From NCBI RefSeq assembly GCF_030272615.1, contig NC_081415.1, forward strand, positions 377,813,892 to 377,877,891: DNA of 64,000 nucleotides, written 5' to 3'. The position numbers and the translations under genes are program-made. Under the pieces are notes generated by a model. The model searched no databases. It had not been told where the DNA came from and saw only the letters and a program-made list of their open reading frames with translations. Every line of letters starts with the position of its first letter. Within the stretch, counting starts at the first letter, position 1. This document shows, piece by piece, positions 34,100-46,777 of the stretch. The stretch comes from Cryptomeria japonica (taxonomy: Eukaryota; Streptophyta; Pinopsida; Cupressales; Cupressaceae).

Positions 34100-34967
34100 A
34101 AAAATTTGGCCTCCCAAATTGAAATATAAAGGAAAAAAGAATGAAAGCACGCGCTGGATGAAAATGGAGAGCACATCAAACCCTAGCTGTTGCTGCACTT
34201 TTTCTTTCCTATATTTTTAAACTTATCAATTTGATACCATCAATTCATTTTTATCTGGAATTTTCTTTGTTTTTCTTGATTTACGCCAGCGAAAAATTGT
34301 ATGTTGGTGGCTGCAATCCGATTCGCCGATTCGACTTTGGTTTAAAGATGATGCACAGAGGTATTTTTGATTCTTACCTTTCTCTCATCGTAGAATCTTT
34401 GAAACCTAGAGAGATTGCAATTTTTCCTGCTCATTAAGTCGACCAGCTTGATGAATTTCATTGCATGAGATGATCAAATTCGTTTTGACTTACGAATATG
34501 CGTTTCATATCGAATTCTCATTAATTAGGGCTTTCAATGGCAGCCTTGAATAATTTAAACCCTTTTGTCCGAATTTAATTCTTGTGAGGCGCAGGTATTA
34601 TACTGTGCGTGCTGGATTGACTGCAGGATTTAAAATCACGAGGAAGTCGACCTTTAGAAATTTCAATTTTATGAATTGAGAGCCATGATATGTGGCAACA
34701 GGAAAATCCCGGATATACCAAGGTAAATTGCGGGGATTTTGGTATCTAGGTTGTACAACTTCGAACCACTTGATCTTACTGCAAGGCAGAACTTCCGAAT
34801 CCATTCATCTGGCTGGTATTCGGCAGGTTTAGTTCGACTTCATATGATTTCCCTTTTGCTTAAGTCGGCAAGGATTGATAGTTGGCATAAGCGCAAGCCC
34901 GATTAGGGGGAAGATTGGTATTCATAAAAAAACTCAAGATTTCTTATTGTTAAGGAAAGCAGCCTTG
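34100..34967 (+). promoter_or_regulatory. probable RKP promoter and 5' leader with a leader intron
   Basis: An AAATATAAAGG TATA-like box lies near 34122. A donor-like CAGAG/GTATTT occurs at ~34360 and an acceptor-like GGAAAGCAG at ~34960, directly before the start codon, suggesting a ~600 bp leader intron. These positions are inferred from consensus only. No in-frame ATG lies between 34875 and the start at 34968. Confidence 0.35.
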
Positions 34968-36485
34968 ATGGGTGAAGAGGGATTTAGTGGGGGGAAATTT
35001 CAGCAGCAGCTTGGTCACTCTGCATGTTCAGGTTTAGCCATAGTTTTATCCAACGAGAATGATAAGGACAACGAAAGGCGTGAACTTGAAAGAACTCTAG
35101 GCCATATATTTGAGGTGCCGGGGAATTCCTTGCTCACAATGGGAGGTAATGTCTTTGATGTTAATTCAACACGGTCAATTTTGAAAGCCAAGTTGAAGCA
35201 ATTATACAGGTCAACAACAAGCGCAGATTTCAACCCATGGGATGGTGTCTCTATTTTGGATAATGGTTTTGGTAAGAACATTGTTGCAATGGACGATAAA
35301 AGTGCTTCTGGCGATATAAGATTTTTAAATCGTTTTTTGCTTATTGAAAGCCAGGCAATGTTCAGCAGTGCTCGTGCTAATGCATGCGTGTTGAAAGGAA
35401 AGTGGATGTATGAAGTGACTTTAGAGACTGCTGGAATTCAGCAACTTGGCTGGGCAACTCTTACATGTCCGTTCACTCATCGTGAAGGTGTTGGAGATGA
35501 TGAGGATTCGTATGCTTATGATGGTAGACGAATCAGAAAGTGGAACAAAGACTATGAGACATACGGGCATTTGTGGGTTGTGGGTGATGTTATAGGATGC
35601 TGTATAAATCTGGATGCAAGTGAAATTTCATTTTACAGAAATGGTGTCCCACTTGGCGTTGCTTTTGATGGACTAAGGAAGTTGGACCCGGGGTTTGGAT
35701 ATTTCCCTGCGATTTCCTTGTCTCAAGGTGAACGGTGTGATTTAAATTTTGGTTCAAGGCCTTTCAAATACCCTATCGCAGATTTTCTTCCAATCCAAGT
35801 ACCACCCAAGGTGAAGGATGGAGAGGATGTGGCAAGTCTCTCAGAAATTGCTTCCTACCTGCTAAGATGTTTACTTAGGCTTGTTAAATTGCGTAGCCAC
35901 TATCCAAGCACTTCCACTTTAGTGGAAAAGCTGAGAAGATTGAAGAGATTTACTCTACAGGAAGAACTATTGATTCCCATTGGAAAAGAAATTTGCCAAC
36001 ATTTTTTCTGTTTGTTGGATGGTGATCCGGGAGTTAAAGAGCATCTGGTTTGGGGTGCTTTGGTTCCATTTATGATGGAAACCTTTGGAACACAAGCACC
36101 ACATGATGGGGCAAGTTTGGATAGGGTCATGGACCTTTTTTTATCGTTTCCTGAATTTAATGAACTAATTATACCAATTATGCAGGCACTTGCTCATAGC
36201 TGCAAAACATCAGCGATTATTCTTGTAGACTGTCCATGTACCGGATCTTATCCATATTTGGCCCTTGCCTGCCATCTTCTCAGACGTGAGGAAATAATGA
36301 TGCATTGGTGGCAGTCTGCAGATTTTGAGTCATCAATGGAAGGATTGCTGTCAAGGAAAGGTCCAAATAAACAGGATTTGCAGGGTTTGATGCCAAGTGT
36401 TTGGTGGCCTGGGTCTCGTGAAGATGTTGCTTCAGAGAGGAATATGAGACAGACAACTTTGGCATTATCAAGGGCTATATGTAAG
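34968..36485 (+). CDS. RKP: RKP-type E3 ubiquitin ligase, first coding exon (SPRY domain)
   Basis: N-terminal ~506 residues of the plant homologue of KPC1/RNF123, a RING E3 ligase that in Arabidopsis (RKP) targets CDK inhibitors for proteasomal degradation. The start is the first ATG in the frame (MGEEGFSGG). The early SGLAIVLSNENDKDN and LERTLGHIFEVP match the RKP N terminus. A SPRY domain spans about residues 120-270, with SSARANACVLKGKWMYEVTL, GIQQLGWATLTCPFT, DGRRIRKWN, WVVGDVIGCCINLD, ISFYRNGVPLGVAF, and YFPAISLSQGERCDLNFG with RPFKYP. A helical region follows to ALSRAICK. The frame has no stop, so the gene is probably functional. The exon ends at AAG/GTGCGC (36485) or, alternatively, at 36480 before GTAAGG. 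The KPC central region and C-terminal RING are not in the window. Confidence 0.93.
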
Positions 36486-37439
36486 GTGCGCATTACCTTT
36501 AACTTACAAGGAGTTTTCTTTGTCTATTTAAACTATTGATTCATCTAAATTCTATCTGAGCATTAGACAGAGATCATAAATTTTTATAAGCTGTTCAAAT
36601 ACAGATAATGTAGTATGGTATGGATGTTTCAATCAAAAGCAAATTGGTTTCATGCCTAGTGTACTTGTTGGATAATTTTATGAAGATAATAATAGGATTT
36701 AGTTGTTGTTTACTTAACTGGATGCTCCTGATTCTCTCCCATTGTGGGTATGGGTGATGCAATGCTGCTATGTTGACCCATGTGTGAATCCACCTTTTGG
36801 GTAATGACTTAGCTGCCTGCAATGCTTTACGGATTCAAACAGAAAAAGTATCAACTTTCACCTAGATGCCATATCACATATGGGGCAACTAATGTGACAA
36901 TGAAACTGGGGAACCATTACAAATATATTTGGACATTTTATCTTGCAATAGCATATTATCTTACAAAATGTTAATGGAAATATGATGTATAGATTTAAAT
37001 ACAAGAAACAATGTCTAAAACATGAGGATGTAACATATAAATTCAACAACTCTTAGATGTCAATGCTTAATTTATCTATTTAATTGTAAGTAACTTGCAC
37101 CCTAAGAGGATATCAATAAGTGTGGTCATATTTGCACATTGATTGATAATCAAACTTGTAACTACCTTAGTGGATGGTCCCATCATTAGTGAAGAGATTG
37201 TCATATGCACCTTTGCACCTAATTAGTAATCTTAAAGAAGATAAGCATGCACCTGAATGATAGCTCACTTATTTTATATGTTCTTCAGCCAATCGTACAG
37301 CTTATGTTAAACATTTACTAAGACCAGTACACAATTTGGATCCAAGCTTACCCAAGTAGAATATTTTTGCTAAAAGCTAGCCCAAACTTGCTTGTTAACT
37401 AGTTTTTCTTGTTTTGTTCACCATTATAGTGTAGTCTAT
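36486..37439. other. unique-looking intron DNA, no element recognised
   Basis: Balanced to AT-rich sequence directly after the RKP donor. No TE termini and no coding. Confidence 0.4.
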
Positions 37440-39357
37440 TGTAATGTCCCCACTTTGATTGCATAGTGAGAGTGTGAAAGAAATGAGAGTGTGCACCATG
37501 AATTTTGAAATATGGATTAGTCTTAGTATTTTTGACATCGACAATTAGATTGCGTAATGCAAAGTGCATTGCTACATAGTTCAACTTCGAAGTTTGAAAC
37601 TCAAAAGTAATTACAAACTGCAAAATATTTTATGTCCCCAATCAGGCATTCATAGGAAATTGACAATTTTATAGATCTTTCTGATTGCAATATCTGAATT
37701 ACACACTGAAACTCATCAATCTTTTGCTGATGTCTTCATTCCTTATTGGTAGTTCTTAAAATGCAGCCTAAGCAATGATAGATCCTGATAAAGAAGAAAA
37801 TAATATAACAGCCAATACCATAATATGACAGCATTAAATCCCACCCATAGTTTTCTGGTAAATTTTAATGCAATGGGAGTAGTATCAACGTTGTTGCTAT
37901 AATCTATGTGATTCTTTGTAATGTGACAGCAGACAACATTCAGAAATTCAGGTAGATCAGTTGACAAGAAAATATTAGTTTAACACTACCAAAAAGTAAT
38001 GTAGACAATAAAATTGTGTGTGTCAGAGCCTGTCCCTTCTTGCTGTGATTTCCCTTTTTTGTTATATTTATGCTAACCGAGACAAAAGCTGGCAGCACTG
38101 GGTGCACCTTCCTCTCAATGGTTTTGGCTTATGGTAATCAATTTACAATTCCTAGCATATACAGCCTACTAATATATGTGATTCCTTATCAAATAACACC
38201 AATCGCCATGCTTGCTAATTTTATATAATATCTTCAAGGAAGCAAGAAATTACCAATTTAAATCTTTATTAAACTGCAATCTCTTCCAAGGCAGCTCCAC
38301 TGAAATCTACCAAGTTCAAAGGTCCCTAGACCTGTGATTAATCTGAGTCAGCAGCCAATTAGACAATTGCTGTGGTCGACCACTTCTGCTTATTGTACTA
38401 CTGCAATTTCCAGTAAGGCGGTGCAACAGGTAGTGAAATTGTTGGTTCATACTTATCTGGAAATTTATTGCAAACTGGATATTGATTGGTTTTGTACAAT
38501 GGTGATCTCTGTCTGAAATCACTCCAAGGAATTGTTGCTTTTCATCTCCAATTCCAGACCTAGAGGGTTTTCATTGTCAAGTTAATTGAACTGAACTTTC
38601 GTGCTCCACAAGGAGTAGAAATTAGATAATAAAATGTCTTCTTCGCCCCACTCAATCGGTCCTATAGTTCCCACATTGATTGGTTTTGTACAATGGCGAT
38701 CTCTGTCTGAAATCACTCCAAGGAATTGTTGCTTTTCATCTCCAATTCCAGACCTAGAGGGTTTTCATTGTCAAGTTAATTGAACTGAACTTTCGTGCTC
38801 CACAAGGAGTAGAAATTAGATAATAAAATGTCTTCTTCGCCCCACTCAATCGGCCCTATAGTTCCCACCCACCCTAGCAACTATAATTTCTTAGTCAGTC
38901 TACCTCTGCCATTAATCAGCCTGCTAGAATAAGGGGGGCTGGGGATTCTAGTGCCGACCCATGACCTAAACTCTCATGAAGGAGTCCAGGTTACGGGCTT
39001 AACCTCCTAATTTCCCATATCCATTCTCAATGCAAGGGGGGAGTTCCTAATTTTAGTGCGTTCCTAATTTATCACCCTGCAAAATAGTTAAGAGGAAGAT
39101 ATAACTGTTTCTGTTAAATAGAATTTCCCTTCAAAAGACATAACTCTTCAAATGACCCATGATTATTTGAAAGGAATTATAATTTAAAATAAACTTTAAT
39201 TACAAGAGGCCTATCTTCAATATTTTTTTTTTAATTGTTTTTGCTTTATTATAATTTTGCAATATAACTTAAGTGCACCTTTTTGTGACTTTATGACCTT
39301 ATTTGTTGAGAGGTGCTTGGGCTTTTCTTGGTTTAATTTTTAAGAGGGGACATTACA
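37440..39357. mobile_element. probable solo LTR, TGTAATGTCCCC...GGGGACATTACA ends
   Basis: Begins TGTAATGTCCCC at 37440 and ends GGGGACATTACA at 39357, the same 12 bp inverted termini as the LTRs at 44005-45850 and 50425-53384. It is 1.9 kb long with no coding. The flanking five bases (TCTAT and AATAC) do not match, so either the two ends come from different insertions or the flank was rearranged. It contains the 194 bp tandem duplication. Confidence 0.5.
38481..38868 (+). repeat. near-perfect 194 bp tandem duplication
   Basis: 38481-38674 and 38675-38868 both run from ATTGATTGGTTTTGTACAAT to CCTATAGTTCCCAC. I see only about two base differences (TGATCTC/CGATCTC and CGGTCC/CGGCCC), so the duplication is young. 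Confidence 0.93.
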
Positions 39358-40330
39358 AATACAAATGCCAAACTCCAAACGAAAAGTAACACAAAGTACG
39401 ATCCTCTAGGGAGTTGCAGATTGTGATGACGAGGCTCCAATGGTCATGCCCTTCCTAATTTAATTCAATTGCTCTTCATCAAATACCTTGGCCTCCCTCA
39501 AGAGAGAGCTTTTCCTCGTAAAAAGTGGATCCTCTTGATACGTGATCCGTTTTGAATCTTTAGAATGCCCTAACCCTAACCATCCATAACTACATGCTGA
39601 AAAGGGCTTAGGCAAGCTTTTTTATTTATTTTTTATTTTTTAAAAGATTATATTTATATATAAAATACACCTTGCACAACACTCTAGACCTTCGCTTATG
39701 TAGCAACCATGAAACATCTTAGGCAACAAAATTGATTTGTGTAGCATCAACTTTCACAACAATTCAAGTAACCTTGACATTGTTGCACAAGGTGTTTGTG
39801 TTGCTGCACAGGTCAAAATTGCTGCATAAGTTGTTTGGGTTGCTGTGCAAGCTGATGTTGCTGCATAAAACCCAAGTTCCAGGTTGGTGTGCATGTTGTG
39901 TTTACATATATGCATAAAAAGAATTAAAAAAAATTCACCCTAAGTTATTGTTTTCTGCATGTGTTGGTGAATTGAGTTGGGGCAAAAGTTCAGGGTTCAC
40001 AGATAGGGTTAAGGCATACTAAAGCATTAAAAACCCTAATCCTAAACCATGTTAGCATTTTAATTGTCTTGTTCAGGACAACACAAAATCAAACAATGTG
40101 TAAGGTAGAATCATTCCTCAGATTTGAAAGAGAAGCTCCCTTTTTCAGTTGAAGTTAATCAAATGATAATTTTTCCTCATGTGAAAAATTAGAACAAACC
40201 TAAAACTACTAGGATCTCTTTGAGCATGCACTACAAACTTATTTAAAGGAAAACTAACTATGTGTTATTAGGGTGGGCACAAGGCTATTCAACACTTCTA
40301 CACAATACAAGAGGTTTTGTGATATTTGCC
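39358..40330. repeat. intron DNA with a TTGCTGCACAAG-type repeat at 39735-39880
   Basis: No gene. At 39735-39880 variants of TTGCTGCACAAGNTGTTTG recur about every 25-30 bases, an imperfect minisatellite. The Leu/His-rich frame here is a translation of the repeat. Confidence 0.5.
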
Positions 40331-40786
40331 TAATGGGGAAAACCTAAACAATTAGCAAATGCTCACATTTATCAGCTAAAGCCAAACACTAAATATTGTA
40401 AGTAGAACAAATGGATTGAATTGAATTAAAGAGACACATCTGAAAATTCAATCAAGGAATAGCATACTGTTGATGTGTGTTTTACTCACATACGAACACA
40501 GAATAAAATACCAAAGTATTTTACCCTCTCTTGAACAAAGTCTCTCAAGTGCTATGCTTAATGGTGAAAACCTAAACAATTAGCAAATGCTCACATTTAT
40601 CAGCTAAAGCCAAACACTAAAAATTGTAAGTAGAACAAATGGATTGGATTGAATTAAAGAGACACATCTGAAAATTCAATCAAGATATAGTATACTGTTG
40701 ATGTGTGTTTTACGCACATACGAACACAGGATAAAATACCAAAGTATTTTACCCTCTCTTGAACAAAGTCTCTCAAATGCTATGCT
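40331..40786 (+). repeat. 228 bp tandem duplication
   Basis: TAATGGKGAAAACCTAAAC starts at 40331 and 40559. Both copies run through ACACATCTGAAAATTCAATC and TTTTACCCTCTCTTGAAC to GCTATGCTT, with only a handful of differences. It may be part of the 3' region of the retroelement that carries the long minus-strand ORF. Confidence 0.9.
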
Positions 40787-41662
40787 TCGCGATCAAATGA
40801 GACAACTCCAAGGTTATGAAATGTCAGGTCTTGACTCGTGGGTAACTCAATGATTTGATGTGATTTTGCTGTTTTCACTTGTGGACTTACATAATTGTTC
40901 GATTTGGGGAATCTTCTCATGAATCTGGATTTGGAATAGGTATGCCGATGACTTAAGATTTTGCAATGAAGTTCCTGATTCTAATCTAACAAGGATTTCT
41001 AAAAAAGGACAAAAGGAATAGGGTTTAGAAATTTCTATTCTAAAACCTATAATGCAAGAGGCAATGAACAAATTCAATGGAATCCTACTAGGCAAGGTCT
41101 CACCATCAAAATGAACAATTTGACGCAAGCTTAGTGCAATCCTCTTAGGTAAAATTCATAAATGTTCAAATCATTACCATCAAACATTGATACCATTCAA
41201 AGCAATGCATAACAATGGACATATAACAATTGAAGTTAAGTTCGCATAAAATTCTAGTTGACCACACAAGACACTTACAATCAGCAAGAGGCTAGTGGTA
41301 CGGATTTAATGGATTCCACACAAATGCATTCAATAACTCTTTCTTTCAATCTAAATACTTGAAAACAAATTCTAATCTAACTTGGAGGCAATGAGAACCA
41401 CAAATGCATACAACACTTACACAAAAATCACCAAACTTGAATGATTGTTATTCAAATCTGTAGCATGTAGACGACAATTCTAAAAAATCTCTCTCTTACA
41501 AATGAGAGGCAATGGGGTTTATATAGAGTCTGAAAAGAAATGAATGGCCAAGATTCAATTTGAATCAAGGGCCAGGATCATGCCAATACAACCCTAAAGT
41601 TGCCCTAATTAGGGTTTACATCAAAAAGTGAATCACCAACATGTGTTCCAATGGAATGACGC
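40787..41662. other. intron DNA downstream of the decayed minus-strand ORF
   Basis: No recognised coding. It is probably the 3' region of the retroelement whose long ORF ends at 41663. Confidence 0.4.
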
Positions 41663-43999
41663 CTAATCACCATATAGGGAATCTTCTAGAAGATTTCGGC
41701 CTACATCCCTCTCTCTAGTAGCATATTCCAAGAATCTAGCCAATACTGAATCTAACTCCTCCATGGAAATGTTGGGGCAAAGTCTCCTGTTGTGCATCAA
41801 TCACATCCAACGCATCCGAACAAGCATCCAAACTATTCTCCCAATCTGGTATAAGCTTCTGCGAATTATGGACATGGATCAACAGGGAAACCAAATCATC
41901 AATTTGATTCTTCTTCAAAGAATCCAACTGGTTGAAGTATATGAACTTCATCTTATCTCTCAATTCTTCTAAGTGTAGACAGTTGGAAGCACTAACATCT
42001 ACCCCTAACAACTCTTCAATGGATGGAAGGATCTTTGAATTGTATCTCCTAAATTGATCCTTCCATCTCTACACAATCCTTCTGTGCATGCTCGTAAGTA
42101 GATTTCCACATGGCCAATGAGCAATACCAACCCTGGAAATCATATCTATCTCCTGCGTGCACAACTCCCTCATGGATCAACGTGGACATAGGAATCTTCT
42201 TCAACACTCTAAGGCGGGGAATAGTCTTCTCCTAAATAGGCTGGAACTCATCCCAAACTCCCTCCAAATACTGAATCCTGAATGCAAGCATTGACATTCT
42301 GTCGAATGCCTGGACAAATTGAGTAAGGAAATCATCTGCTTGCTTTATTACATTTTTAATCCATTTATCAAACTCTGCATGTGTATTCTTTGCTGCCTCA
42401 TGATCAAAATGAAGTCCACGATCAAGTGCGATAGGCGAGACAAATGTGGGATCTTCTTGTCTTATCCCTGCAATATACTCCTTAAGTTTGATGTTCTCTT
42501 CTTGATACATGTTTTTCTTCTCTATCTCCCTATCCAACCTTGCATTGATTACCCTAATTGTATCACCAAGTTCCTGGAACTCTTGCTCTTTTGTAGTCTG
42601 TCCAAGGGCAATCAAAATGATCTGAAAAATCGTAGGAGTAGCCACATCCCTAGTCACATCACCAATTGAGAGAACCACCTATGCAATTTGCATTCCTGTC
42701 TCATCTCTAGCTATATTGGAAAGCATCTTAGTCCTCTTTGGTTCTTTCTCTTTATTACTCCTAGCTAAGTAGTCATCAATGGGCTGGGCCTTTGTCATCT
42801 TCTTACTTTTTCTCCATGCTCCGTAGCAACCAATTGGGAATGGTGGACATTTCCTTCCCATCATCAAGACACATTTCTCGATCAAGTCCTCGCGATTTCA
42901 AGATAACATCATCATCATCCTCCTTGTCCTTGGTCAAATCATAAACATTATTGCCCAAACTAACCTCCAATTGGACAGTGGGAGATCTTGGCTACTCATC
43001 ATCTTCATGTCGTAATGCTAATGTTGCCGTGGCATGTAGCTCTTGATTATTATCTGGTAAAATCACTGTATTAGAGCATTGTTCAAATTTCTTGCTCTTT
43101 TCCGACACATCTACCTCCTTTACTGATGGGGAACTAAGCGGAGACAAAGGAGTGCTAGGCTTTTGCTTCTTTATTTGCTGACCAACTATCTCCTTCCTCT
43201 TTGCCTTGGATTCTCGAGGCATATACTTCCTTCATTTAGGAGCATGACTCTCCTCATCTGCATGAATCCTCACATCACTGATTTTTTTTGATCATCTTCA
43301 AGAGATGATTCCTTTTGTTTCATTTTCTCATAAGTGAAGATAACGCCCATATCTATCAATTTGTTCATTTGCTTGTCTACCCATTCTCTGGAGAAATCAA
43401 TGACATCTCTCATAAGCACATTCAAATCTATTACTTTTGGCTGTGACCAATTAGGCAAAAGGATAGATTTCTTCATTTCATTCTCATATTGCGGATGAGT
43501 ATGATCACTATCATCCACTATTTGATCCGGAATGAGAAAGAGTTCACATTTCCTTATGAAATCCACTGACATCCTGGACCACATCCTGTTCTTCACTACT
43601 TGTTCATCCATTAAATTTGCCCAGTAATCCTCAATATCAACCTTGTGTATGAATATTTCTCCCTTGATCCTTTCAACACCCTTATGGAGATCATATCTGT
43701 CTCTGCTCTTGTAAGTTCCAAGGCAATAGAATGCAATCTCATCAAATTACTGTACTAGTTGCTGTCGCAATATAGCATACCTCCAAAGTTTTTCCTATCG
43801 CAATAGGAAAAGTCATCCCTATTCTATGCTTCCCCTTCTGGATTAAATCAAATTCAAGAAGTTGTCTCACCATCTCAAGTAGGATCATTCTATCTGTAGG
43901 ATACCTAGGAAGTTTGTATGGTTCGGATCTGAATCTCTGAATACGTATGTGAAGGTGGGAAACTGTATGTACCATGATCCATATTGTTCAAATAACTTC

Positions 44000-45855
44000 G
44001 TTGCTGTAGTGTCCCCTAATTAGTTACACCTTTATTTAACCTAAATCTGGCCAAATCTATAAATAGGTAATTGGATTTAATAGGTGTACCTTTATATACT
44101 GTTTTCATGCAACCAAAGTAGAGAACATGTATGAAACAATATTTAAACTGAAATATGAATTATATATTAAATGACATCAAATCTTTTATATTAGTGACTG
44201 TTAGAATTATAATTGTTGGATATAATCAGATTATTATATTTCTCAGATGAGATCACATTATTATATAAAAGTCAGTTATTAATCAATTCCTTTAGTCCAT
44301 TAGTTGGATAGGGTGTCCAATAAACCATCCCTCCTAGGCCCAAGGGTAGAATACAATATCCCCCTTGGCTCCATATGGCAGGTGTTAGGCATCCATCATG
44401 GAGTGGCGTACCCAGAGAGGTGTTCTATTGCCGTTCCCCCTCCTCACAACTACCTTCTCCCTTAAAAGCCCAAGAGCAGATGCTTGACCCCTCTTGGCTC
44501 CATGTGGCAGGTATCAGGCATCCACTATGGAGTGGCGTACTTAAGAGAGGATCCCTCATTTGCAGTGAATCATTTATTATATTTATTCAATTCATTCCAT
44601 TTTGACAATCATTTATCATTACATTATATTACACTACATTCGTGCTTTGTGTTGGGTTTTCATCAATGTTTTCTGTTAGTATTACTATGTATCAATATTA
44701 ACCATTTACTGTCATTATTCCATTACAATCAATTTATTACTTACTATATCATATGAGTTCACAGCATTATAATAACTTGTGTGACTGAATTTTGACTTTA
44801 TTCTGTATTCTTGGATTTATGCATAGATTTACCTTTAAATGTTATATCTAACAATACTGTGATTTTAAGGCTGTCTGATAAATACATATATAATTTACCC
44901 TTCCACTTAATTTAATTTAATTGTCATAAATCTATTTAAGAACACCCACCTTAATTTATATTCAGTAATGCACATCTTTGGACTCTAATACATATATTGA
45001 ACTGACTGATATGATTTAATGCTGACTCAGAAAATCATAAATTACGTACCTGTTATTGCTCTGACTGCTTTTGCTTATCCCACTGGCTGACTGGGAGGTA
45101 CCTTTTGTGCTTTCCTCTTATCGTGCTCCTTCCTTATTATCTTCTCCTTATTCTCCACCGTGCCTCTCCTTTTCTATTTTCTTCCCCCTTCCTACTCCTG
45201 TGAGAGGTATTGGGCTTCCCTTAAATATGATAAGAGGGCCCCCTTGGGAAGGGACGTGGCTGTAATTAGAGTCACATCCTCCCCCCCTTAATCGCTGCTT
45301 ATCCCTTTTTGTTATTGTGACTTCGGATTGTCTTTTGATTATCATTCATTTTGTTTTTGTTAACATTCTTTTATCATAGGAAACTCTTATAAATGTCTAT
45401 TTAGTATATTTTAAAATAGTGTATGATGTAATTAACTACTGATTTGTAATCAGTAAATATTATCATGAATTAGTAATTAGTATATACAACCAATAACTAG
45501 TAATTAGTAAATAGTAATCAGTAATTAGTACTGATAAATTATGCATGACCAAACATGAATGTACACAAAAAGGATTATGGATTGGAATTTTAGCCATTGT
45601 CTTTACAATTTATGATTTTATTATATTTGGTTTTCATTATGGCATTCATCATTTGGTTTTTTCCCTTTTATATTTCATATTTGAGGGAGTCACAACTCTC
45701 CATTCCATGTCTTTTAACCATTCATTTACTTAATTAAATTTTAATAATATTCTCTTATATTTTAATTTTAATATATTTTTTATTCTTGTGCATTATAATT
45801 TTATTATTATTATTTACCATTAAATTATATTTCACAGTGGGGACATTACAGTTGC
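44000..45855. mobile_element. solo LTR with TSD GTTGC, inserted in the long minus-strand ORF
   Basis: GTTGC at 44000-44004 and 45851-45855 flanks a 1,846 bp TG...CA segment (TGTAGTGTCCCC...GGGGACATTACA). Removing it rejoins the split ORF in frame (LSKAAT then KLFEQY), so the boundaries are precise. Its right ~190 bp (GAGGGAGTCACAACT... to the end) is homologous to the right end of the LTRs at 50425-51358 and 52778-53384. It has no coding. Confidence 0.9.
44338..44556 (+). repeat. two ~130 bp direct repeats inside the solo LTR
   Basis: GGCTCCATRTGGCAGGTRT, then AGGCATCCAYYATGGAGTGG and CGTAC with AGAGAGG recur about 128 bp apart. The copies are moderately diverged. Confidence 0.7.
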
Positions 45856-46777
45856 TGCCTTGGACAACCTGTTGTGGATCCAGCCTTGCAACATCCTTGT
45901 AATATACATGGTGAAAGCATTGTTCACCCTCCTATAGTCTTCAATTCTATGCATATCAAGTTGTGGATAACATTCACAACTTCTGTATTGTCCTGGTCCA
46001 TTCCTGACTTCACCTTTGCATATCAATCCCTTTTGTGTGACAAATCTTGCAAGTATGTATACAAGGTAGTAAGTCATGTTGAATGACTTAGTCATCTCCA
46101 CATTCCTCAATTGAAAATCTAGATTGTCGCTGATAATCTTTGCCCAATTGATCATTGTTCCTCGGGCACAATCTTGGATAAAGTAGAACATCCATCCTCT
46201 GAACAAGGCACCCTGAGGCATTCCCATTACTTGGTTGAGTAGGAATATCAAATCACTGTATTCCTCTTTGAAATCTGTACACATGAGTGTCTTCGGCACC
46301 TTGGAATGATGTGGCATTGGCTCAGTCATCCACTCCTTGTTCACAATAGTCTTGCATGCATCTGCCTTCAATTTGTATTTCGCTTCATATTCATCCTTCG
46401 TTCTTTCTTTCATATCTGCACTGTGAGGAATTCCAAACACTTCTGTAATTGCATCTTCAGCAAGGTAGGCAATGGTTAGCCCCTTGGGAGTCCGGATCAT
46501 AATGCCTTGCGCATTCCAGAACAAGCTCACTGCACTGTATAGACTAGGGAAACCCAACGGCGTGATATATGCCACTCCTCATGATATTGGCGTATATAGG
46601 AGAAACAAGTTGCTTCTTCGCTCTGAACATCCTAGACCGCATCCGCTCCATATTCAGAAATAACATGTTTGTGTTTGTGATTCCTTCCCATTGGGAGGAC
46701 AATTGGGAATCCAGATAGAATTTCTCTTGAACTATCTTTAACTGCTCCTTGCGAGCTCCAATCCCAGTTTTAGACAT

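Larger units (their letters stand above)
41663..46777 (-). pseudogene. long (~1,080-codon) retroelement-like ORF of unknown family, split by a solo LTR
   Basis: Starts with MSKTGIGARKEQLKIVQEKF (46777). A frameshift near 46570 leads to ITPLGFPSLYSAV, LAEDAITEVFGIPH, MFYFIQDCARGTMINWAKII, MTYYLVYILARFVTQKG and YITRMLQGWIHNRLSKAAT. The 1.85 kb solo LTR (44005-45850) cuts here. Beyond it follow KLFEQYGSWYIQFPTFTY, YKLPRYPTDRMILLEMVRQL, FPIAIGKTLEVCYIATA, VDIEDYWANLMDEQVVKNRM, WSRMSVDFIRKCELFLIPDQ, a Lys/Ser/Pro-rich linker, and coiled-coil-like EFQELGDTIRVINARLDREI with a C-terminal helix SMEELDSVLARFLEY before the stop at 41663. There are several further frame changes and stops. No protease, RT or integrase motif was seen. 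By position and size it may be the sole protein of a large LTR element, but that is inference. Confidence 0.7.

Noticed and set aside
37435-39362. Target duplication of the 37.4-39.4 kb LTR-like segment
   Set aside because: Flanks TCTAT and AATAC do not match; the element is kept at reduced confidence without a TSD.
44375-44756. Plus-strand open frames
   Set aside because: Lie inside the solo LTR and include its direct repeats; no domain.
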